From NCBI RefSeq assembly GCF_000368145.1, contig NZ_KB849283.1:496001-560000 (forward strand): 64,000 nt of DNA, read 5' to 3'. Source of the DNA: Acinetobacter guillouiae CIP 63.46 (GTDB lineage: Bacteria > Pseudomonadota > Gammaproteobacteria > Pseudomonadales > Moraxellaceae). Shown here in pieces: positions 1-7,947 of the stretch; positions within the stretch are counted from its first letter, which is position 1; every line of letters begins with the position of its first letter. A program made the position numbers and the translations under genes. The notes beneath the pieces are model-generated. The model was not told the DNA's origin and did not search any database. It saw only the letters and a program-made list of their open reading frames with translations.

Positions 1-451
1 ACATTCGCTGTGTAATCATCATTCTTTTCACAGTGAAATCATTGTCAATGAATGCGATAACAATATCTTGATGCTGTGAGCGGATACTTCTATCAACGAT
101 TAAGTAGTCGTTAACTTCAATCCCTACATCTTTCATTGATAAAGACTCAACTTGGACAATGAAAGTTGCTTCTTTATTTGAGATCAGAAGATCATTCATA
201 TCGACAGTTTTGTCTATATAGTCCTCTGCAGGAGATGGAAAACCTGCAGCAATTTTATTGAGAACAAGTGGAATAGAATACTTTGTGATTGATTGGAATG
301 ACGATATTCTTGATATATCAGATAGACATCGCGATTTAGAAGGATGTGCTCTGATATTGATAACTTTAGAGTCTTTCAAGTGGGCTAGACTTGCATCATT
401 TAGCTTTAACAACTTAGCTTTTGATGAGCTGTCATCTAATTTAATATCCAT
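1..451 (-). CDS. umuD: UmuD-type (UmuDAb-like) SOS self-cleaving protease, 3' end cut by window edge
   Basis: S24/LexA-type autoprotease that would be activated by RecA filaments to yield a polymerase V accessory subunit. 150 codons are visible from the ATG at 451; the rest lies beyond base 1. The cleavage site A69-G70 starts the UmuD-like segment GFPSPAEDYID. The candidate catalytic Ser105 (LSMKD) and Lys142 (TVKRM) lie 36 and 37 residues further on, the same spacing as C24-G25/S60/K97 of E. coli UmuD. About 69 residues precede the cleavage site, far more than the 24 of E. coli UmuD; a long N-terminus is typical of the Acinetobacter UmuDAb repressor type. The upstream frame has a stop before any other start. 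Promoter contains an SOS-like palindrome. Whether this copy represses genes or serves polymerase V (umuC would lie outside the window) cannot be decided. Confidence 0.88.
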   Translation of the reverse strand, partial: MDIKLDDSSSKAKLLKLNDASLAHLKDSKVINIRAHPSKSRCLSDISRISSFQSITKYSIPLVLNKIAAGFPSPAEDYIDKTVDMNDLLISNKEATFIVQVESLSMKDVGIEVNDYLIVDRSIRSQHQDIVIAFIDNDFTVKRMMITQRM

Positions 452-462
452 AAAAACACCAC

Positions 463-483
463 TTGATTACGTTACATATTCAA
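463..483 (-). promoter_or_regulatory. Acinetobacter SOS-type palindrome upstream of umuD
   Basis: On the minus strand the 21-base site reads TTGAATATGT followed by AACGTAATCAA, that is TTGA-N13-TCAA, ending 12 bases before the umuD start codon. It closely follows the 21-base DNA-damage motif described for A. baumannii UmuDAb-regulated genes (TTGAAAATGT then AACTTTTTCAA). Operator assignment is inference from that match and position. Confidence 0.72.
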
Positions 484-543
484 GAGTTTAGTTTGTATGT
501 TTTAAAATTTCAAATTTAAAAGCTGTGGATAATCATACTTGAT

Positions 544-1188
544 CTAAAATAGATCACTTTGTTTTGTCTCATCCGATGAATGGTCTCGCGGGAAAGTGAC
601 AAATTCATCACGCATTTCAAAGAAATATTCATGGGCGTTTTCACGGTCCACATTTAACCAGTCGTTCCTATATTCTTGTGGTATGACTATGATCGATCTT
701 TTTTCATCATTTGGTGCGTGAAATTGCTTCATGAAAGGATGGTTGTCAGAATTGATTGTAAGCATTGAAAATGATCTTATTCTTTTTCCATCGATTACTG
801 CATCATCATAGATTGCAGCAACGGTGAATGGTTGGCCATCCTCACGTTTAATTCCGTACCAATGGCTTTTACCGTCGATGTACTTGGGTTCATAGAATTC
901 TTGCACTGGCACAAGGCAAAACTTACTATAAATCCATGCATGTCGAAAGCTAGGCTTTTCAGCTACAGTTTCAGTTCTTGCATTGTAGGTATGTGTCCCA
1001 AACTTTGTATCTTTAGCCCATTTGGGAATTAATCCAAATTTTCCAAAATCTAGATCAAACTCTTTCATAATTATTGGAGCAGGGTATAACGGATAAACGT
1101 GTGACTTTAAATCATGATCCGATGCATTAAATTCTATTCCTAATTGAACAAATGCTGTTTTTTTTGGAATTTTATAGTTTGAGCACAT
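544..1188 (-). CDS. SRAP/YedK (HMCES-like) abasic-site DNA-protein crosslink protein
   Basis: 214-residue SOS-response-associated peptidase family protein. The family forms a thiazolidine link with abasic sites in single-stranded DNA. The hallmark residues are present: Cys2 directly after the initiator Met, Asn69 in YNARTET, Glu100 in EFYEP and His157 in QFHAPND, matching C2/N75/E105/H160 of E. coli YedK. Length is normal for the family. It lies upstream of, and is read in the same direction as, the umuD gene, with 92 bases between that include the SOS palindrome, so the two are probably separately promoted but functionally linked DNA-damage genes. Confidence 0.9.
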   Translation of the reverse strand: MCSNYKIPKKTAFVQLGIEFNASDHDLKSHVYPLYPAPIIMKEFDLDFGKFGLIPKWAKDTKFGTHTYNARTETVAEKPSFRHAWIYSKFCLVPVQEFYEPKYIDGKSHWYGIKREDGQPFTVAAIYDDAVIDGKRIRSFSMLTINSDNHPFMKQFHAPNDEKRSIIVIPQEYRNDWLNVDRENAHEYFFEMRDEFVTFPRDHSSDETKQSDLF

Positions 1189-1740
1189 GGATAAAATCCT
1201 TAATGAATGGATATAACTAAATTACCGAAAGCTTGAACAGTCAACAGTACTAAATATTTAACTAATCATAATTATATGCAGTAAATTCAATACTACATAC
1301 TTGCCTATTTTTTAAATAGGCTAAATTTTCGGCCTGTATTTAATGGGAGTAAATTTTAAACTTAAGCTATTCAATAGCACTTTTCGATGAACTTGAAAAT
1401 AACGTTTATGTGAATAATCTTTTATTCTTATGAAATAATAGTTTAATAAATTTTTCATTTTAAAATTAATAGTTTAGAGTTTATTGATGTTTTTGTGTAA
1501 GGGGTTTTTTATTTGGCTAAAGATTTAAATATTACAAGGTTGTTGGTATATTTTTCTTTTAGCTACTTATCTTATATTAATATAAGTGATTATTAAAATA
1601 TTAATTTCATATAAAACAATATTGTTGGGGGTTTTAAAAAATTAAATATATGCCGATACATATAAGTTGTATCTATTATTTAAATAAGGGTACATGCTGA
1701 TCTTGTCATTAATGTTAATGACAAAAAAAGGATAATTATT
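1189..1740. other. Gene-free AT-rich stretch
   Basis: About 550 bases between the divergent SRAP gene and the small gene at 1741. Very A+T-rich, with no open frame carrying a ribosome site and no clear hairpin terminator. It must hold the promoters for both flanking genes, but none can be assigned with confidence. Confidence 0.5.
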
Positions 1741-1926
1741 ATGTCTAATTCTACAAATCAACCAGGTTCAGATCAAAATAACCAAACATCTAAGCAACCT
1801 GATAGCGATAAAGGTAATCAATCTCAAAAACAGCAACAAGGTAATCAAGATCAGCAAAATGCTGGTGTTAAACCTAAACAAGATAATAATGCAAAAGAGC
1901 ATCAGCAAGCTCCCAACTCAAAATGA
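1741..1926 (+). CDS. Small Q/N/K/D-rich hydrophilic (hydrophilin-like) protein
   Basis: 61 residues, almost entirely Gln, Asn, Lys, Asp and Ser, with four Gly, no Cys, Trp, Phe, Tyr, Leu or Ile, and hence predicted disordered and heat-soluble. Start supported by AAAGGA seven bases upstream. Not recognised as a named family. The composition fits the loose definition of hydrophilins (more than 6% Gly and strongly hydrophilic), a class linked to desiccation tolerance in Acinetobacter; that role is only an inference here. It precedes two further small genes in the same direction, each with its own strong Shine-Dalgarno sequence. Confidence 0.6.
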   Translation: MSNSTNQPGSDQNNQTSKQPDSDKGNQSQKQQQGNQDQQNAGVKPKQDNNAKEHQQAPNSK

Positions 1927-1993
1927 TATTTTTAAAAGCATGATCTTGTAATCAAAGGGGTTTATACCCCTTTGATTCATAAGGAGTTATAAA

Positions 1994-2221
1994 ATGAGCA
2001 TGAAAAAAGTTACAGTACATAAAATGTTTGAAGAGTTTCATCAATATCCTATCGTCCAATACATAGGGGAATATGATGAGCGATCTAACTTGATTAATGT
2101 ATATAATTCATTCAATCAAAAGTTGAGCCGAATCTTTGGTACTTATCAATGGGCTCAAATTGGAACAGATGACATTTTCTTCATTGAAGAAGATCCAATG
2201 TATAGAAGTTTTTTGGACTGA
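1994..2221 (+). CDS. Hypothetical protein, 75 aa
   Basis: Soluble, aromatic-rich small protein (YNSFNQ, GTYQWAQIG, IFFIEED) with no signal peptide or membrane segment. A strong ribosome site AAGGAG lies 8 bases before the ATG. Family not recognised. It lies 67 bases after the hydrophilic gene at 1741 and 26 bases before the next small gene, so the three may be one transcript. Confidence 0.6.
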   Translation: MSMKKVTVHKMFEEFHQYPIVQYIGEYDERSNLINVYNSFNQKLSRIFGTYQWAQIGTDDIFFIEEDPMYRSFLD

Positions 2222-2247
2222 AGCTAAATTTTTTAAAGGAGATAATT

Positions 2248-2433
2248 ATGAGAATTAGTGTATTCCCAAGATTAAGAAATCAATCGTTCAATGACTTTTT
2301 GTTGGCTGACATTAAACAAAATAAGAATGATTATTTACACCGAATTAGATATGAAAAGTTTGATTATCAATTTATGAATACTGATGAAATTAGAAAAGAG
2401 TATTGTAGAAATTATATAACCTTAAAGAATTAA
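2248..2433 (+). CDS. Hypothetical basic protein, 61 aa
   Basis: Small basic protein rich in Arg, Lys, Asn and Tyr; no membrane segment or recognisable motif. Start supported by AAAGGAG seven to eight bases upstream. Last gene of the apparent small-gene run 1741-2433. Function unknown. Confidence 0.55.
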   Translation: MRISVFPRLRNQSFNDFLLADIKQNKNDYLHRIRYEKFDYQFMNTDEIRKEYCRNYITLKN

Positions 2434-2627
2434 GGATTACATATTTCAAAAATTTTTTTTAAGACTTGAATTGATAACACATGTAAGATTTTTATAATTA
2501 TAAAACAGTTTATTACCGTTAATAAAGTATCAGAAAAATCATTATGAATTACATTGGTTGTCAGAATTGATATAAATAAGACCAAAACTAAAACATAGAA
2601 ATTTCTATTAATATATTGATTTGTCAT
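2430..2627 (-). CDS. Possible small membrane protein, 65 aa
   Basis: Two hydrophobic stretches (about residues 10-25 and 36-52) with a basic N-terminus would fit a small two-helix membrane protein. The ribosome site is weak (GAG about 8 bases before the ATG) and the 3' end overlaps the preceding plus-strand gene by 4 bases. Long hydrophobic frames also arise by chance in AT-rich DNA, so this is only a candidate. Confidence 0.25.
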   Translation of the reverse strand: MTNQYINRNFYVLVLVLFISILTTNVIHNDFSDTLLTVINCFIIIKILHVLSIQVLKKIFEICNP

Positions 2628-3023
2628 AAAGAACTCATTTTGTAATTGTTATATTATAACATTTTTCTGCGTAAATTTATATCTAGGAATGTTATTAAAT
2701 GAAATGAATTATTTCTCGAAATCAAAAAATAGATGTAAGATCAAGTTTATTAATGAGTTTTTAGATTAATTTTTCTTGTAAATTAGAATTTATAATTGAT
2801 TTTTATAAATAAAATAAATATATATATAAGAAAACTTGATTAATTTAATTTTAGGTATACAATGAACATAACTAGAAAAAATCATGTTTGGTAAATCTTC
2901 TCTAAGTACCGCAGTATTAGTCATAATCCTTCGTTTTTTTCAGATTTAAGCTCCATTCTTTATTATTTCGATGTTACACATAGTCTATAAACTGACTAAA
3001 ATTTTTAAAAAATAGGATTTATT
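2628..3023. other. AT-rich region upstream of the cold-shock gene
   Basis: About 400 bases without a credible gene. The proximal part should contain the cold-shock promoter and long 5' leader usual for cspA-type genes; no defined element could be assigned. Confidence 0.4.
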
Positions 3024-3239
3024 ATGTCTAATTCAAATATCATTAAAGGGACTGTTAAGTGGTTTAACGAAGCTAAAGGTTTCGGTTTTATTCAACCAGA
3101 ATCAGGTCCAGATGTCTTTGCTCATTTTAGTGAAATCGCTAGCTCAGGTTTCAAAACGCTTGCTGAAGGGCAACCTGTTGAATTCAGTATTGCACAAGGT
3201 CAAAAAGGCCCAAATGCTATAAATATTGTTGCTGTATAA
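3024..3239 (+). CDS. CspA-family cold-shock protein
   Basis: 71-residue single cold-shock domain that binds single-stranded RNA/DNA and melts RNA structure. RNP1 (KGFGFI) and RNP2 (VFAHF) are intact, as are the opening [11 protein letters not shown] and the closing GPNA-IN-V. The ribosome site TAGGA lies about 7 bases upstream. A hairpin terminator follows directly. It is one of several csp paralogues to be expected in an Acinetobacter, here carried within a probable island. Confidence 0.93.
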   Translation: MSNSNIIKGTVKWFNEAKGFGFIQPESGPDVFAHFSEIASSGFKTLAEGQPVEFSIAQGQKGPNAINIVAV

Positions 3240-3264
3240 GTAATTATAGATAGTAATAAATAAG

Positions 3265-3284
3265 AGCACTAAATAGTGCTTTTT
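3265..3284 (+). terminator. Rho-independent terminator of the csp gene
   Basis: Stem AGCACTA / TAGTGCT with a two-base loop followed by a T run, 25 bases after the csp stop. Confidence 0.75.
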
Positions 3285-3340
3285 ATTTTCTCTTAAAATT
3301 AATTTTAAGATTGTCGATAAGTTTAAAATTAGGATGTAAA

Positions 3341-3568
3341 TTGTTAAAAATAAGTGATTTAATTGCAAAATCTAAAAATGGTACAGAAATTATTGTGTCT
3401 TTAATTCCTCTAAATAAAATACAAAGTACACGTGAAGGTTTCAAAACAGTTGAAGTTGGTAAAAGGGTTCTGCTTTCTACTGGAATTGAAGTTGATTTAA
3501 ATTTAGATGGACGTACCTTCTATACATCTATAAATCAACTATTCAAATTAAATGATAGAGTTATTTAA
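3341..3568 (+). CDS. Hypothetical protein, 75 aa
   Basis: The frame is open from further upstream, but the TTG at 3341 is preceded at the right distance by AGGATG, so translation most likely starts here. Product begins MLKISDLIAKSKNG and is a mixed soluble protein without Cys, signal or membrane segment. Family not recognised. Same strand as the csp gene but separated from it by a terminator. Confidence 0.5.
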   Translation: MLKISDLIAKSKNGTEIIVSLIPLNKIQSTREGFKTVEVGKRVLLSTGIEVDLNLDGRTFYTSINQLFKLNDRVI

Positions 3569-3640
3569 ATAAAACTCAATTAGCTATTGGATACTTAGAT
3601 AGATCCATTATTTCTACCATAATTTTATTAGGATATCGTA

Positions 3641-3847
3641 ATGCTTAAACAAAATATCAGTGTTAAAGACCAGTTTGGAATAAAATATCTCATCCAAGCA
3701 ACAGTAGATAACTATTTCGCCAATACCCAATGTTTTTCAAATTTAAAATACATTACAGTTGAAGGTGAAGACATACGACCTAGCTTCGAAATGTTTTTCC
3801 AAAGTACATTAAGTGGTAAAATTTATAAGATTGACAAAATCTCTTAG
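3641..3847 (+). CDS. Hypothetical protein, 68 aa
   Basis: Soluble small protein with ATG preceded by TAGGA. No recognised domain. It belongs to the same string of short plus-strand genes (1741-3847), a pattern typical of island or phage-derived cargo. Function unknown. Confidence 0.5.
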   Translation: MLKQNISVKDQFGIKYLIQATVDNYFANTQCFSNLKYITVEGEDIRPSFEMFFQSTLSGKIYKIDKIS

Positions 3848-3868
3848 TTCTCTTTAGCCATATCCCTG

Positions 3869-3944
3869 ATAAATCCTGTTAATGTATTACAGACTTGCGC
3901 TTAATAAATATTCTAAATTTAGGCAAGTAACTAACAGGATTTAT
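3869..3944. repeat. Long inverted repeat with nested inner arms
   Basis: Perfect 13-base arms ATAAATCCTGTTA (3869-3881) and TAACAGGATTTAT (3932-3944) enclose about 50 bases, in which inner arms ACTTGC (3893-3898) and GCAAGT (3923-3928) can extend the structure. It lies between convergent genes, so a bidirectional terminator is one reading; the large spacer is unusual for that. Confidence 0.6.
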
Positions 3945-4052
3945 TTAAAGATTTTGTATTTTTCGCAAGAATCAAATGAGTTTATTTTTTTGAAAAATGC
4001 GAAAATGATATAGCTAAAAATTTTAATACAATATTCTAAAAAATTATAAGAA

Positions 4053-4334
4053 TCATTCAACTTTTGTGTAAGGCTCTTCCGCTGGATAATCACGATGTGA
4101 AGGAGCTGAATAACATACCTCTGCATCTGGGTATTCTTCACATGAAACTGCTTCAATACATCTATCTTTGTCTTCACACTGCAGTGGGGATGCTGAACTG
4201 ATAGTATTCTCTATACCATCTTCTGGTTCACTAACTATAGTTCCTACAACTATTTTAGTTTGAAAAGACTTTTGACTACAAGCAGTCAGAAATAAAAAAG
4301 AAAGTGTACTTAAAATCAAAAATTTACCCATCAT
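4053..4334 (-). CDS. Small putative lipoprotein
   Basis: 93 residues with a type II signal peptide: hydrophobic stretch followed by lipobox LTAC with Cys19 as the lipidation site. The mature part is acidic and Cys-rich (C at CEDKDRC, SCEEY, VCYSA), suggesting disulfides in the periplasm. Two adjacent ATG codons (4334, 4331) follow AAGG. Family unknown; it lies downstream of the LysR gene on the same strand. Confidence 0.7.
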   Translation of the reverse strand: MMGKFLILSTLSFLFLTACSQKSFQTKIVVGTIVSEPEDGIENTISSASPLQCEDKDRCIEAVSCEEYPDAEVCYSAPSHRDYPAEEPYTKVE

Positions 4335-4407
4335 TCAACCTTTTTTTTTAAATATTTATATATTATTATAATATATAAAGTACTAAGATTTAGCTCAATA
4401 AAAATAT

Positions 4408-5313
4408 TTAGTCTATCATCTTGGAAATTTGTGTATCACTATGTAGATAGTTAATTTGAGTTTCTTTCATTTCATTTTTTAACCAATCTAAAAAAATGAT
4501 CTTTCTTGGATCTTCTGTAATATTTGTATGAGACAGCAAATAATAAGAGGAATTATCTTTAATTATTGGAGTTAATTTTTGAAGTGCTCCTCTTTCTAAC
4601 TCTTTTTCAATCATATATATAGAAATAATAGTAGCTCCTAATCCTGCTAAACATCCTTCTAGACACAAATAAAAATGTTCCAATTCAATTTGGGGCGATT
4701 GATGTAGGAACTCTTTAAATTCAGTAATTCTAATTAAATTTTTCGAAAAATTTGGACGTGATAAAGAAACTAATAATTCATTTGTATGTACTTGATGAGA
4801 AGCTTGAACCATCACCATGTACTCATCGGAAATCTTTTCACTAAAAATGTGTTCTCCCCAATTGAAATCATTTCTCCGGATAGCTAAATCAATATTGTTT
4901 TTTTCAAAATCAACTGTACCTCCACCAGTAAGTAAGACAACATTAAAGTCATGTCCAAGATCTTTAAACTTAGATAATCGGGGAATTAACCATTTCATAG
5001 AAATTGTGGGTTCACAAGAAAGAACTAATTGTTTTTTATCAAATTTATCATTTTTTAATTCTGTTAGACATTCATCCAATTGGATGAAAATTCTTTGGCA
5101 GCATTTAAAGAGTAATTCTCCTTCTTGAGTTATAACTAAAGATTTATTGCGTCGCACGAACAATTGAATATTTAAAGATTCTTCAATATTATAAATTTGT
5201 TTACTTACAGCACTTTGAGTAACAAATAATTTTTTTGAAGCTTTAGTAATACTATTATATTTGGCAACAAAATAAAAAAATTTTAGCGAATTCAAAGATA
5301 TTCTTTCAATCAT
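4408..5313 (-). CDS. LysR-type transcriptional regulator (GcvA-like)
   Basis: 301 residues, normal family length. The N-terminal winged helix-turn-helix is clear (LNSLKFFYFVAKYNSITKA and FVTQSAVSKQIYNIEESL), followed by a weakly conserved ligand-binding half. No obvious divergent target gene: upstream is the minus-strand integrase and downstream a lipoprotein, so the regulon cannot be inferred. Codon use is very A+T-rich like the rest of the island. Confidence 0.88.
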   Translation of the reverse strand: MIERISLNSLKFFYFVAKYNSITKASKKLFVTQSAVSKQIYNIEESLNIQLFVRRNKSLVITQEGELLFKCCQRIFIQLDECLTELKNDKFDKKQLVLSCEPTISMKWLIPRLSKFKDLGHDFNVVLLTGGGTVDFEKNNIDLAIRRNDFNWGEHIFSEKISDEYMVMVQASHQVHTNELLVSLSRPNFSKNLIRITEFKEFLHQSPQIELEHFYLCLEGCLAGLGATIISIYMIEKELERGALQKLTPIIKDNSSYYLLSHTNITEDPRKIIFLDWLKNEMKETQINYLHSDTQISKMID

Positions 5314-5416
5314 TTCAAAAACTCATATAGAACTAATACTTTAAATCTCAAAACAACTCTAACCGTCATTAGCATTCATACTTTGATTAGGAATATTACA
5401 ACACTTATCATAAAAT

Positions 5417-6649
5417 TTAAGGGTTATTAATGTCTTTCCAACTATCTACAATATCAGCCCATTGTTGCATCATATTACTACGCTGCTCCATATACTTTGC
5501 ATGATTATATGATGCCCTTGTTTTGTTTTGATCTGCATGAGCTAACTGTTTTTCAATCCAATTTTCATCAAAATCTTTTTCATTCAAAATTGTTGATGCT
5601 GTAGCCCTAAAGTCGTGTGCAGTTACTGTCTTTAGTCCCATATTTTTTAATGCAACATTAAGAGTGGAGTTCCCAATAGTATTAGAGTTATTGCCATATA
5701 CACTAGGGAACACGAACTCTTTATTACCAGACTCAATATACTGAGATTTTAATAAACTAAATAACTGATTTGACATAGGAACTAAGTGTATTCTATTTTT
5801 CTTTGTTGTACGTTCTTGATTGTTACTTCTAGTTGAGATAGGGAAATTAATAATTTTTGACTCAAAGTCAACATATCGCCACTTCATACGTCTAATTTCG
5901 ATTGAACGAAGCATCGTATAAGACATAGTTAAAAGGGCATTTCTGACAGTTAAGGAACCTTTAAAGTTATCTAATCCTCTTCTGAAAAGTGCTTGCTCTT
6001 CTCTTGTTAGAGGACGTGCATGTTCAATTTCGGGGCGCATAAGTACACCACGTACTGCATAAGTTGGATCTATTTCAGCTCTCAATGTTGCAATAGAATA
6101 TCTCATCACAGCTCCTATAATCTTTTGATTATTCATTGCTGTAACTTCTCCTGTGCCATGCTTCCCATTGCTTCTAATACGATTAACTGTCGATTTAATA
6201 ATATATAAAACATCTGCCGAGTTTATATCTTTTACATTTTTTTCACCTATTACTGGTAAAATATCAATCTCTAATGATTTCCTAAATTTATTAATATAGC
6301 CATCGGAACGACTAGACAACATTTCAGATATGTATTCATTCGCAATATGCTTAAAAGTATTTAGATTATTTATTTGAGCTTCAAATTTTTCTTGTCTACG
6401 AATCTGTATGGGATTTATGCCATCATCGAGGAGTAATCTTGCTTGATCTTTAGCTTTGCGTGCATCAGCTAGACCGATAAGAGGGTATTCTCCTAGGCTT
6501 AACATAGAAGCCTTGCCATTATACCTATATCTATAACGCCATAATTTTGTTCCAGTTGATCGAACTTCAATGCAAAGCCCATTGTTATCGGCTATTCTAT
6601 ACGTCTTATCACGTGGTTTAAGACTTTTTATCTTGGTATCTGTAAGCAT
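5417..6649 (-). CDS. P4-type tyrosine integrase
   Basis: 410 residues from the ATG at 6649; a GTG frame extends to 6706 but the family start MLTDTKIKSLKPRDKTY argues for 6649. The N-terminal DUF4102-like arm-binding domain is followed by a core domain and the catalytic domain with Arg248 (MLRSIEIRRM), His345 and Arg348 (AHDFR), His371 (LAHAD) and nucleophile Tyr381 (RASYNH), so it should be active. It drives site-specific integration and excision of a mobile island. The gene sits at the right edge of that element with its 5' end facing the truncated ybaK, and short repeats surround its start. Confidence 0.93.
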   Translation of the reverse strand: MLTDTKIKSLKPRDKTYRIADNNGLCIEVRSTGTKLWRYRYRYNGKASMLSLGEYPLIGLADARKAKDQARLLLDDGINPIQIRRQEKFEAQINNLNTFKHIANEYISEMLSSRSDGYINKFRKSLEIDILPVIGEKNVKDINSADVLYIIKSTVNRIRSNGKHGTGEVTAMNNQKIIGAVMRYSIATLRAEIDPTYAVRGVLMRPEIEHARPLTREEQALFRRGLDNFKGSLTVRNALLTMSYTMLRSIEIRRMKWRYVDFESKIINFPISTRSNNQERTTKKNRIHLVPMSNQLFSLLKSQYIESGNKEFVFPSVYGNNSNTIGNSTLNVALKNMGLKTVTAHDFRATASTILNEKDFDENWIEKQLAHADQNKTRASYNHAKYMEQRSNMMQQWADIVDSWKDINNP

Positions 6650-6650
6650 A

Positions 6651-6706
6651 GTGAGTAACTTATAATAATTGTGAGGACAATAAAAGTTACTCACAATTTT
6701 ACTCAC
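6651..6706. repeat. Cluster of GTGAGT/ACTCAC repeats at the integrase 5' end
   Basis: GTGAGTAACTT at 6651-6661 and its exact reverse complement AAGTTACTCAC at 6684-6694, plus GTGAG near 6671 and ACTCAC at 6701-6706. They lie between the integrase start and the element edge, where arm-type integrase or excisionase sites are expected. Function inferred from position only. Confidence 0.5.
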
Positions 6707-6819
6707 ATAACTAGATTTTGTATAGTTTGGTTATGTTTCTATATATTTTATAAATTATTAATATTTATAACTTATATTTTGGTTCTGATTTCCTTAGATT
6801 TGTAACGATTTCAATAATA

Positions 6820-7143
6820 ATGCTTTCAGATGATAAAAACTATTTTGTTGCCATCCTTCCAGTGAACCATCAATTAAATTTAAAGAAAGTGGCGAGTACT
6901 TTTGCTTGTAAAAAACTACATATGGCTGATCCTAAAGATGCAGAGCGTTTAACTGGATATTTAGTCGGTGGAATTAGTCCTGTAGGTCAAAAAAAGCGTT
7001 TAAAAACGGTGATTGATGCTAGCGCAACAGCATTAGCAATGATGTATGTCAGTGGTGGTAAACGTGGTTTAGACATCGGAGTGAAACCTCAAGACTTAGC
7101 CAAGGTGTTAGGTGCAAATTTTGTTGATATTGTTGATGAATAA
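6820..7143 (+). pseudogene. ybaK: 5'-truncated ybaK/ebsC (Cys-tRNA(Pro) deacylase), cut by island integration
   Basis: The remaining 107 codons encode the C-terminal two thirds of a YbaK/EbsC aminoacyl-tRNA deacylase, with the family segments LTGYLVGGISPVGQKKRL, IYVSGGKRGLDI-like MYVSGGKRGLDIG and DLAKVLGA. A full protein is about 155-160 residues; roughly the first 45-50 are absent, and the DNA just upstream (before about 6817) does not encode them. The break lies where an active tyrosine integrase gene ends its element, so the simplest reading is that the island integrated inside ybaK. Part of the editing-domain fold is missing, so activity is unlikely. Confidence 0.8.
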
Positions 7144-7277
7144 TCTATCCTTTTATTGATGAATTTTAATTAAAAAAATAATGTGACTCACTATGTCACG
7201 CACAAAAATATTTACTACACTGAGACAATAGGACTGAAAATTAAAGACAAAGATTACAGTCATTAATTCAAGATATG

Positions 7278-7300
7278 AACCACCTTTGCGGTGGTTTTTA
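7278..7300 (+). terminator. Rho-independent terminator after ybaK
   Basis: AACCACC / GGTGGTT seven-base stem with a five-base loop, followed by TTTATT. Confidence 0.7.
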
Positions 7301-7437
7301 TTGTATAGATGAAAGTGGAACAAAATTAAGTAAGCAAAACAGGTGGTAGTTTTAAAACCTAAATAATTTTTTCTATATTCATTAGATTTTAGACGAACAA
7401 GCCAAGTTCTCATCTTTTTAGCTAGCGATTACACACG

Positions 7438-7848
7438 TTATTTCAGCGTTATACCCGATTCCTGAGTGGCATCTGTGCGAATAACATCATTAGATTGGTC
7501 ATAGCGAGATTGGCACACCTGAATGGTGTCCATATTCTCGACGGTCCAGTCGTAGAGCGCGTTAAAAGGCAATTTGAGTGATTGTCCAAGTGGCGTCAAG
7601 GCATATTCCACGCCTAGCGTTTTCCCATCTATAACGGTGCGTGTCAGCATACCATTGCGTTCTAACTTGCGAAGTGTCTGTGTCAATACACGTTGGGTAA
7701 TACCATCAAGACGCCGTTTGATGGCGTTGAAGCGGCGTGGTTCATGTAACACCATCAAAACCAGCATTGACCATTTATCTGCGATTTGATCGAGAATGGC
7801 ACGGCTTGGGCAGTCGGCACGGTAGATTGGATCGTGATCAGGGTTCAT
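7438..7848 (-). CDS. HxlR-family transcriptional regulator
   Basis: 136 residues with the HxlR winged helix: CPSRAILDQIADKWSMLVL, FNAIKRRLDGITQRVLTQTL and VEYALTPLGQSL. The conserved Cys13, which senses electrophiles or thiol stress in several HxlR/QorR proteins, is present. It is divergent from the crotonase gene at 7948 across about 100 bases, so it very likely controls that gene and itself. Both genes are visibly richer in G+C than their neighbours, suggesting joint acquisition. Confidence 0.88.
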   Translation of the reverse strand: MNPDHDPIYRADCPSRAILDQIADKWSMLVLMVLHEPRRFNAIKRRLDGITQRVLTQTLRKLERNGMLTRTVIDGKTLGVEYALTPLGQSLKLPFNALYDWTVENMDTIQVCQSRYDQSNDVIRTDATQESGITLK

Positions 7849-7947
7849 AGGTATGCTCCAAGATACTTAGGATGCTTAAGGTGCGTAATTGACACTAAGT
7901 ATACATAAGATACCATGATTGCACACAGCTAAAATCAAGGGTATATG

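Noticed and set aside
3869-3944. Inverted repeat considered as an integron attC-like site
   Set aside because: The core R' and R'' heptamers do not match and no integron integrase or gene cassette is nearby.
7153-7413. Minus-strand 86-codon frame between ybaK and the HxlR gene
   Set aside because: It runs through a clear terminator hairpin and lacks a ribosome site or any family resemblance.
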